64,000 bases of DNA, taken from Symbiodinium natans. Taxonomy: Eukaryota; Sar; Dinophyceae; Suessiales; Symbiodiniaceae. The notes below the pieces were generated by a model that ran no database searches, had not been told where the DNA came from, and was given only the letters and a program-made list of their open reading frames with translations. The translations under genes were made by a program, and so were the position numbers. Below, in pieces: positions 57,761 to 64,000 of this stretch. The stretch's first letter is position 1, and each line of letters starts with the position of its first letter. The stretch lies in assembly GCA_905221605.1 (NCBI GenBank), contig CAJNDS010002225.1:262001-326000 (forward strand), read 5' to 3'.

Positions 57761-58167
57761 TCATGTCTTGGGACGTACGAAACCGCTACAAATCACGCGT
57801 GTAGTTTCCGAAGCGCGCGCTTGAATTCTGGCACGTGGCACCTTCTGGATTCGAAGAACGACACGCCTGCCATCGGCAATAGCACGGAAGCTTACAACTC
57901 TGACTCCCTCAACCTCCGTGAGAAAACAGGATGCCTGTAGCAAGGAAGCGACTTCAAAGAGATCCAACCACTTGTGCTTCTTGCAGCTGAAAATTCCATC
58001 AACTTCACCCCCAAACCTACCAGCCGAAGACCTGGCAGATCGGAAGTACTGCCCATGGACGACAATATTCCTTCGACAGCGGGCTAGTAGCTGGAGGTGG
58101 GGCACTGGGCCACGTCCTGCTTCTACATCCGGCCACCTGACACCCACCAATTGGTCCTCGCATCCAC
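57761..58167 (-). CDS. Unrecognised protein, long last exon
   Basis: The exon starts after an AG|G acceptor at 58167 and runs 135 codons to TGA 57761. It includes CEDQLVGVRWPDVEAGRGP, HLQLLARCRRNIVVHGQYFR, GGEVDGIFSCKKHKWLDLFE and VRVVSFRAIADGRRVVLRIQ. Strand order, Val/Arg/Asp alternation and lack of low complexity point to a folded domain. Upstream, another minus frame (PSIACFSIGGSSGIVRILIS, about 58180-58260) may be the preceding exon. The last 20 residues run into a repeat-like region and may be less conserved. No family is recognised. Confidence 0.5.
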
Positions 58168-58734
58168 CTCACCCTCAGGGCGGGCGAGCGGGAGATCAAA
58201 ATCCTAACGATTCCTGAACTCCCACCGATACTGAAGCAAGCTATTGAGGGGTCTGACATTGCCACGCGTTCACAGAAAGTTATGCACGAGCGTGAGAGCC
58301 CCATCTCGGCCCATCTCTGCCCGTGAGAAACGCCCGGGACCCAATGAACCCCCTGTTGTTGACTCCTGCTCGAAGTTTGGCGAGCTATCCGGTGGGGCAC
58401 GGACACCCTTCCTTAAACCCCATCCCTGTCACCTCACACAACCTCATGCAAACTCTTCGTCTGCTCGCTTGAGGGCCAGCGAAACAGCCCAGCCTCACCG
58501 GCCAACCAGGTCATGTCTTCAGGTGAGCCCCGCACTGAAAAACCCCACATATTTCAAGAAGCGCGGCCCCCAGCGGAATCTGGCTCTTCTTCCAGCACAT
58601 CACGCCCCACCACGGTCTCATGTAGCCCGTAGCTGTGGACCCTCGTCGGATTCACATGTCTCATTGTGCCCCGTCTCTTGGCTGTCCCCATGCCGAACTG
58701 TTGATCCGGATGCAAACTCCCCGTCTTCTTTCTC

Positions 58735-58735
58735 C

Positions 58736-58774
<39 letters not shown>
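58735..58774. repeat. (CT)n microsatellite
   Basis: A pure CT run of about 17 units flanked by tccttcct and cttcattccttcctt, matching the flanks of the arrays at 44.8-44.9 kb. It is pyrimidine-rich on the plus strand like the others. Confidence 0.95.
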
Positions 58775-58779
<5 letters not shown>

Positions 58780-59084
58780 TCATTCCTTCCTTACTTTTCC
58801 TTTCGTTATTCTAGAGGGTATATATGTGCCGAGGCACTGCGCATTCGCACACCCCGACCAAGGTGGTGAAAGGTTTGGAAGGCGACACCACGTGTGTGAT
58901 TGCTGCCATGGGAACCGTATATGCTTAGACTGGAGAAGGAGAAGAGCCCACCCTCCCTTTGACATTTTGTTGGAGGGCGACCTGCTGTCGTCTTGAAACC
59001 CTGACTCACAACAACATCAACAAACAGCGGCCACGGCACCTGCTGCGATGCAAACGCCATAGCACTTGGGAGCGTTGTCAGCCA

Positions 59085-59196
59085 GGAACTGTCAGGCAAC
59101 GGTCCAATGACATCCAGGCAAACTGGCAGACAGCACAGAAGACTACGATAGAAGACTACAAGAAACATGCAGAGCGGATGCAGCGGATGCAGCAGG
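59085..59196 (+). CDS. Possible plus-strand exon, helical
   Basis: It reads RQRSNDIQANWQTAQKTTIE, then DYKKHAERMQRMQQ, and ends at a CAG|GT donor at 59196. The charged helical text is unlike chance translation. A minus-strand exon at 59288-59529 lies within 100 bp on the opposite strand, so if both are real the two genes are convergent or nested. Confidence 0.35.
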
Positions 59197-59287
59197 TAGA
59201 AAGCTAATGTTTGTCAATGAGCCTTGACACCGGCCGAAGCATTGCTAATGGTCTTCGCCTTCACTGATTTCTTTGCTGGTTTTGTTC

Positions 59288-59529
59288 TCACAGCTGTGAG
59301 CGTACAGTAATGCCCCGCATTGAATCTGCAACGCTGAGCTTGGAACTGTGGCATATTGCAAGCCTCTTATCAGGGTTCCAGCCTGATGGAGAGGGCTGGC
59401 CACACACATATGTCACAATGTCGGCGTCAGCGGCAGAACCCTTCATTACTACGCGCATCTTTTCTGCTGGAACCTTCGGAGCACCTGCTTTGTTCAACCA
59501 GTAGATGAAATAGTTGTCCATTGCCACTC
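59288..59529 (-). CDS. Unrecognised protein, last exon
   Basis: The exon starts after a cgag|GAGTGG acceptor and runs 80 codons to TGA 59288. It contains MDNYFIYWLNKAGAPKVPAE, KMRVVMKGSAADADIVTYVC, GQPSPSGWNPDKRLAICH and SVADSMRGITVRSQL. The ORF can be extended to an ATG at 59587, but the added residues are His/Ala/Ser-rich and probably intronic. No family is recognised. Confidence 0.48.
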
Positions 59530-59689
59530 CTCGAATATGCGCACTTGCCGCTACTCCGTGCGATTCTACGCATCTGAATCCTTTCAAATGGGTCGGCCTC
59601 CCGGGGCTTTCAACTGGGACACGGTGCTGCCATCGTAGATGATTCTGAGTGCCGACTGTTACGGAACTTGCACACTGTCACACAACTCT

Positions 59690-59906
59690 TCCCCGTTTTT
59701 CGCGATCTGAGCTTGAAGCAAATAAAGCATTGCAATTATGGGCTGAGGCTGCAAGCTCCGGAGTGGTCTTGCCCTCATCTATGCCCGCTGCGGAAACCTC
59801 TGTGGCGCACACGCGCCCAGCAATTTACTGCGACAGGACAAACGTACAGCTTACATCTCAGATGCAGCAAGAACATGACTCCAGATCCAACAGTTCTTCA
59901 AAAGGT
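59690..59906 (+). CDS. Possible plus-strand exon, unrecognised
   Basis: The frame reads RSELEANKALQLWAEAASSG, then ETSVAHTRPAIYCDRTNVQL, and ends AAAG|GTCTGG, a good donor. A second plus frame continues beyond (PDPTVLQKVWNEPDSAWTLD). It may continue the plus-strand candidate at 59.1 kb. Confidence 0.28.
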
Positions 59907-60404
59907 CTGGAATGAGCCGGACTCAGCTTGGACATTGGATGATCCTTTCCTTTTGCAGAAGCTCAGCCATGCAAATCCAATGTTTTGACTCAAAAGGTGA
60001 GACGGTGAGACGGGATCAGAGCTGACCGAAGTGGCTTGACACTGGCACGCTGATGATGAGAAGCGCTGAACATTCGCGCGCTTTGTCATACTTTTGTCAT
60101 ACTTTGTCACTTTCGTCAGCGAACTCTTCGGGTCTCTGAAGTGCCACCGCACTAGAGTGCTAGGGATCCAGCTCCACCAAGAACCAGCTTTCTTCTCTCT
60201 CCTCCTTTAGACAACGCGGGAAGCGAGAACGCTCTGACCTGTCAAGACAGACTTAACGCACCGACACGTGTATGCAATGCACTGTAATGCTGCTGATGAC
60301 CACAATTGCTTGCAACGACATGCGTAAGCAAGCGTTTTGCAAAAAACAATGCGTTGAGCTATGCGTCCCCACAGCGCCCTAACTGAGAGAGGCTAGAGCC
60401 CAGA

Positions 60405-60720
60405 CTAAAAGAATAAACAAGGAAGAAGCAGAAGCAGCAGAAGCAGCAGTAGCAAAACCAAAACAAAAAGACGCTCCAGTGTGCTCACGTGAGTACCCGA
60501 GCGACTGAAGAAGCCTCGCCCAAATAAATGAAACTCCAACTTAGTACAAGAACCTTCTTGTGTGAGCCGCAGGATGTCGCGAGTGGTATGAAAGCATAAC
60601 CCATCAGCCAAACCCGTGCATTGTCCCGCGTGCCTAAGCACTTCCCGCTCTGCTAACTTGCTGAATCCTGCTAATTTGTTCGTGAGGCCTCCTTGTCGAA
60701 GCATTCGCTGGTTTTGACAC
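60405..60720 (-). CDS. Open minus frame ending in a poly-Leu hydrophobic tail
   Basis: The frame reads NQRMLRQGGLTNKLAGFSKL, AEREVLRHAGQCTGLADGL, and later ERLFVLVLLLLL. It ends in a Leu-rich hydrophobic segment made by a gcagaagcag repeat on the plus strand. It could be a tail-anchored membrane protein or simply repeat read-through. The upstream part of the 155-codon ORF (60720-60872) is less convincing. Confidence 0.3.
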
Positions 60721-60902
60721 GCTGCAATTCGGGCGGAAGCCACGTGGCCCCACGAGCACCGGCTTGCAGCAGGAGGCGGACAGTCTGGGCGAGTGTGCCA
60801 GTGTGAGTTTACGTGGCTGTCAACACTTGAACGCGGGGACTCCAACCTTAACGTTGCCCTGTGCAGCTGCACGCGCCAGAGGTGGCATGCCCACCTGACA
60901 AG

Positions 60903-61154
60903 ATGGAATCTGCCGAAACCCGAAGATACGGCAGGGCGTCACAAGTGATCAGCAAACAAGTGCTACCCGCTCACTCTCAGCACTCTCGCAGCATCCCTGA
61001 TTTGGGGATCATTCCACAGCGCAGAGCAGTACTGCGTGAACTGCAGCTATGCCAAAAGATACAAGCGAAAAAGATGCCAGGTGTCATGCTACCGGCTCCG
61101 AGCCTTTTGACCATAGACGTTGGGATCGGCCCGTGCCTGGCATCTACGACGTAG
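60903..61154 (+). CDS. Small plus-strand ORF, unrecognised
   Basis: From ATG 60903, 83 codons: MESAETRRYGRASQVISKQV, SIPDLGIIPQRRAVLRELQL, PAPSLLTIDVGIGPC. It stands head-to-head with the minus frame at 60405-60720. The minus strand over 61089-61230 is also open (SSGFDEAPPAGVIMGLKEIS), so this may be partly a shadow. Confidence 0.3.
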   Translation: MESAETRRYGRASQVISKQVLPAHSQHSRSIPDLGIIPQRRAVLRELQLCQKIQAKKMPGVMLPAPSLLTIDVGIGPCLASTT

Positions 61155-61685
61155 TGCAGTTGAACATGATATCTCTTTCAGGCCCATGATGACGCCTGCA
61201 GGAGGAGCTTCGTCAAAGCCACTCGACCATGATGCGCTGCATATTCGAGTGGCACTTGCCCTCCATACAGGGGTTTGCAACTGGCTGCCTTGGCAGGACA
61301 CGCACGCTGCCAAGCATAAAGCCCTTCACTCCCAGACTCCGACCCCAAACTCAAACTTGAACCCCAGACCTAAAACCCTGAACCCAAACTAAAGGAAACA
61401 TGTGCTTGTGCCTCAAACGGCAACACCAACGCCATACCATGAAACATCTTTGCCAAATTGCCAAATGACGAAAAACTCCCTGCAGCTTTGTTCAAGAAGT
61501 ACAGTAGCACAATATGATGGCGCAGATCAAGAGGAATGTCTAAAATATGAATATGAAAGAAGAATATTGGTACACCAAACACTTAAGTGGGTGTTACTGG
61601 CCTTGGTGTTGGTACTGCAGTAGCTGGATTACACCCAATCGTTGAATCGACCTATCATCATCAAGTCGAGTCTTTGACCGAAACC

Positions 61686-62280
61686 TCACACTTGCAGTTC
61701 ACAAGGTGCCTCTGGCAAGACCGTAAGCAAGGCCTTTGCCCGGCGAGCATCGTTTTCGCATACTGCGTTCAGAAGCTCGGAGCAGACGTGAATATGCACC
61801 TGACTATGCAGAAGGGGTTTATCCCTCCAAACACAGGAGTCACAGGAGATTCCTCAGGAGCGTTTGGGGAACGAACAAGCACTTGCACATACTTGCACAT
61901 AATTGCACCCACACGCATTTGCCGCTGCCTCTCGCCGGATGCTAGCGTCTGCTCCGCAGGCGATGGAGGCAAGCACCAAGCGTCGGTAAAATGCCTGCGC
62001 ATTGCAGCACAACGCCGAAACTCGAGATTCATCGACACGCGTTAGGATGCCCAGTAGAGGAAGTCTGACAGCTCAAAGTCTCAAAGACGGCTCAGTGAGC
62101 TCATGAAGTTACCACTTCTAGTGACATCGTGGGTGCCTTGCCGTGGCCCTCGTAGGAGAGGTGTGTAAGCTCGTGGAGCAATGTGGCCAGGATAAAGCTG
62201 TAAGGGTACATCTCGACGGGATTTTGAGGATCTCGCAGCTTCAGGAAGATTGTCCCCTCGTGGTTGTAGCCTTTGTCAAG
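61686..62280 (-). CDS. HExxH zinc metallopeptidase resembling WLM/Wss1, C-terminal exons
   Basis: WLM-type peptidases bind zinc through HExxH plus a third His and act on proteins linked to DNA or SUMO; this substrate is unknown. Exons: 62137-62280, 61929-61994 and 61686-61799 (TGA), with GC-AG introns of 142 and 129 bp and matching phases. Exon 1 reads GYNHEGTIFLKLRDPQNP, then YPYSFILATLLHELTHLSYE and GHGK; exon 2 continues AFYRRLVLASIACGADAS. HELTH and the His of EGH (62143-62175) have the WLM ligand spacing (His 1, 5 and 11), and GHGKAFY follows as in that group. The tail (CSELLNAVCENDARRAKALL) is helical and of a kind I recall from other dinoflagellate proteins. Both junctions fall at AG|G. 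N-terminal exons above 62.28 kb were not found. The plus ORFs over this locus are shadows. Confidence 0.8.
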
Positions 62281-62742
62281 CTAGGGCCCTGTAGCGCCAC
62301 ACAAAAGCTGCTGTGGAGCAAGTTCGAGTGTGGAGTCGAAGGGCTACGGTCCTGTACTAGCACGAAGCTAGGCTCTCTACTGCCGAATCCCAGGAGGTAC
62401 ATCTACATTGAACCCCGAAACCCAACTCACTGACATGCTCGGAGAAAGACGAAGCACTGAATAACGCGACTCGAGGCTCCAACTACCAACTTCCAACTTT
62501 TCAACCGAGGGCGGCAGCACCGGGGGCCGGGGGTCAGGGATTCGGGGAGTTGGAGAAGATACACCCGAAAATGGAAACTCGAAGATGCACCAAGCTGATG
62601 TGCAAAGACCATCAAAGATGAGAGCTACAAGACTCTCTGCGAGCAATGAGTAAACTGAGTAAACGGAAGCATTACTAAAGCGCAGGCCCAGTGCCACAGC
62701 CGAACCCAAAATCGAGTCTTCGGCGGAGAACGGTGCGGGAAA

Positions 62743-62798
62743 GGCAGGGCAGTGCGAGGCAATGCGAGGCTGTGCGAGGCAATGCGAGGCAATGCGAG
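62743..62798. repeat. Short tandem repeat (gcaatgcgaggc type, 10-12 bp units)
   Basis: Five imperfect units of gc(a)atgcgaggc between 62748 and 62797, with ctgtgcgaggc and gcagtgcgaggc variants. The minus frame over it reads repeated Leu-Ala-Leu-Pro-Arg text, which is not evidence for a gene. Confidence 0.85.
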
Positions 62799-63068
62799 GT
62801 CTGCAGCGGCTGTTCTGGAAACGACACGCAACGTGGCTCCGCGTTGTCTTTGTTGTGCTACCGGAATGACCTTTAGGTGTAGCCGTACCAACCGTGACGG
62901 ATCGTACTCCATTCTGTGTGAAGGTAACGAGAATCGCTCAGCTCCTAAGAGCATTGCGAAGCAGAGATTGCAGAGTGAGTGCCATGGCTGAAAAAAGATG
63001 GAAGTGAGCTGCGCAATTCTGCTTGTTTCGATAACAAACCAGTACCGTCGAATGCTGGGTCCCATGCG

Positions 63069-63605
63069 CTAGTGTGGGCAGGCAAGCTGAAAACTGCTGC
63101 ACACTTCGTTCCGGAGTTCTTCAAAGATGGCGGCCGGCACATCGCTTTTGAGTACTCCAAACCCAGGCCAACATGCCTGCATCGCTATGATGTGATTTCT
63201 ACTATGTTCGCTCGGATGAGATCTCTGGTATTGCATGATTTCAGGGGTATCTTGCGAAGCTTGCGAGCCCTTTCCTTGGCCCCCAACTCCCTGGAGAAAA
63301 TAACCGAGGGGGAAGGGAAAAGTCTGTTCAAACTTGCCATCCGAGTGGCCCACATGCTCATCAGCAGGGTCCAATTCGCAAAGCTGCTTGATTCGCCAGC
63401 CGAACTCGCGTACGGCCGGCCAGGCGTCCCGCAAAGCGTGCCGCAAAGTTCGTCGCACTTCCCGGTCTCCTTTCCTTGGATCAGCATCAAGTTTTCTGGC
63501 AACATCCAAAGGCCAGACGAGACACCCCACACAAGTTGCCATGAACAATCTCAAAAAAACACACCAGAAACGTCCCTGATTGATTTGCTTAATCGGACTC
63601 CACAA
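63069..63605 (-). CDS. Open minus frame of 178 codons, unrecognised
   Basis: Best part: ARKLDADPRKGDREVRRTLR, then HALRDAWPAVREFGWRIKQL, CELDPADEHVGHSDGKFEQ and FPFPLGYFLQGV. A plus ORF of 210 codons covers the same bases (62979-63611), and a second minus frame reads ELGAKERARKLRKIPLKS, so frame changes by splicing are likely. Minus is preferred because the charged residues fall in helical patterns. Confidence 0.38.
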   Translation of the reverse strand: MWSPIKQINQGRFWCVFLRLFMATCVGCLVWPLDVARKLDADPRKGDREVRRTLRHALRDAWPAVREFGWRIKQLCELDPADEHVGHSDGKFEQTFPFPLGYFLQGVGGQGKGSQASQDTPEIMQYQRSHPSEHSRNHIIAMQACWPGFGVLKSDVPAAIFEELRNEVCSSFQLACPH

Positions 63606-63646
63606 GTTTGAGGGTGCTCTGGCCGCAAAAAAAATGCCAAAGGCGT

Positions 63647-63820
63647 CTATTCATTCAAGGGGCTTGCAACAGCATAGTTTTCAAGGATCAAAGACAGCGC
63701 CACGAAAAAGACTTGTTTGGTTTTGGCGTAACTTAAGGCTTCCTTGCTTCTATGGTCCTGTACATGAGGTTCTATTTTCCCGTCGCACCCCATTGCTTCG
63801 CGTCTTGGTGAGGGAACACG
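63647..63820 (-). CDS. Short C-terminal coding segment, unrecognised
   Basis: The minus frame reads MGCDGKIEPHVQDHRSKEAL, then SYAKTKQVFFVALSLILENY and AVASPLNE before TAG. The composition looks real and it ends a minus ORF starting at 63871. It could be the end of a gene entering from the right edge of the window. Confidence 0.35.
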   Translation of the reverse strand, partial: RVPSPRREAMGCDGKIEPHVQDHRSKEALSYAKTKQVFFVALSLILENYAVASPLNE

Positions 63821-64000
63821 AAGCAGCTGTGTGTGCGGCGGCACTGTGATTTGCCGAGCCGAGGGAGCCAAGTTCTGACGATCTCAACCACAATTCGATC
63901 CTTGGGTTGTTGCCGCTTCACGGCCGACTGATTTCCTGGCCGACGAGATGCTTCGGGAGCCGTTGAAAAACTTCAGGCAAGCAAGCCGTTGAAGTGCTTT

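Noticed and set aside
58244-58996. 250-codon plus ORF
   Set aside because: Crosses a pure CT array and has Pro/Ser/His-rich flanks; no motif.
61587-61645. GVTGLGVGTAVAGLHPIVE on plus, resembling the pyruvate dehydrogenase E1-beta / transketolase core
   Set aside because: The text before and after does not continue the family, and the locus is covered by the minus metallopeptidase gene and its 3' side. Treated as chance.
1-64000. Dinoflagellate spliced-leader relic (CCGTAGCCATTTTGGCTCAAG) or CRISPR arrays
   Set aside because: Looked for the spliced-leader word near gene starts and for spaced direct repeats; none seen.

Overview
The window looks like nuclear DNA of a dinoflagellate, most likely Symbiodiniaceae. 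Evidence seen in the sequence: moderate GC; many short exons (43 to 301 bp) instead of long ORFs; introns that start GT, GC or apparently GA and usually sit in an AG|G...AG|G context; pyrimidine-rich microsatellites; degenerate CCCTAAA-type sequence; and a Ty1/copia-like gag of a kind I associate with Symbiodinium genomes. There are no operons, rRNA genes or convincing tRNAs. Genus level is inference.

Genes were rebuilt by eye by joining short coding stretches across introns and testing reading phase. Five loci give consistent chains, all on the minus strand. (1) 12.6-16.5 kb: an endonuclease/exonuclease/phosphatase (EEP) family protein. (2) 24.5-26.9 kb: a leucine-rich-repeat protein whose main exon holds 2.65 nearly identical 789-bp in-frame repeats. 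(3) 35.3-36.6 kb: an unrecognised, mostly helical protein of about 264 aa in six exons. (4) 39.6-41.3 kb: the C-terminal half of a flavin-containing-monooxygenase-like protein in seven exons. (5) 61.7-62.3 kb: an HExxH zinc metallopeptidase resembling the WLM/Wss1 group. Shorter, unrecognised minus-strand genes or exons lie near 5.3, 8.7-9.2, 22.3, 23.6, 33.6-34.1, 37.7-38.0, 39.2-39.6, 47.1-47.8, 48.4-48.7, 54.8-55.6, 57.8-58.2, 59.3-59.5 and 63.1-63.8 kb. All five firm loci and most tentative ones share the minus strand, so the window looks like part of a unidirectional gene array; the plus-strand candidates are weak.

Layout by region: 0-1.8 kb copia gag; 2-8.6 kb mostly unassigned; 8.6-16.5 kb coding; 16.5-22.3 kb mostly unassigned with degenerate repeats; 22.3-27 kb coding; 27-31.6 kb repeat-rich with telomere-like and (TA)n sequence; 33.6-41.3 kb the densest coding stretch; 44.3-45.9 kb a composite CT-microsatellite block; 47-48.7 kb coding; 49-54.8 kb repeats, a reverse-transcriptase scrap and a degenerate minisatellite at 53.2-53.76 kb; 54.8-63.8 kb scattered genes. 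The genes do not form an obvious pathway. All exon borders are hand predictions without transcript support.
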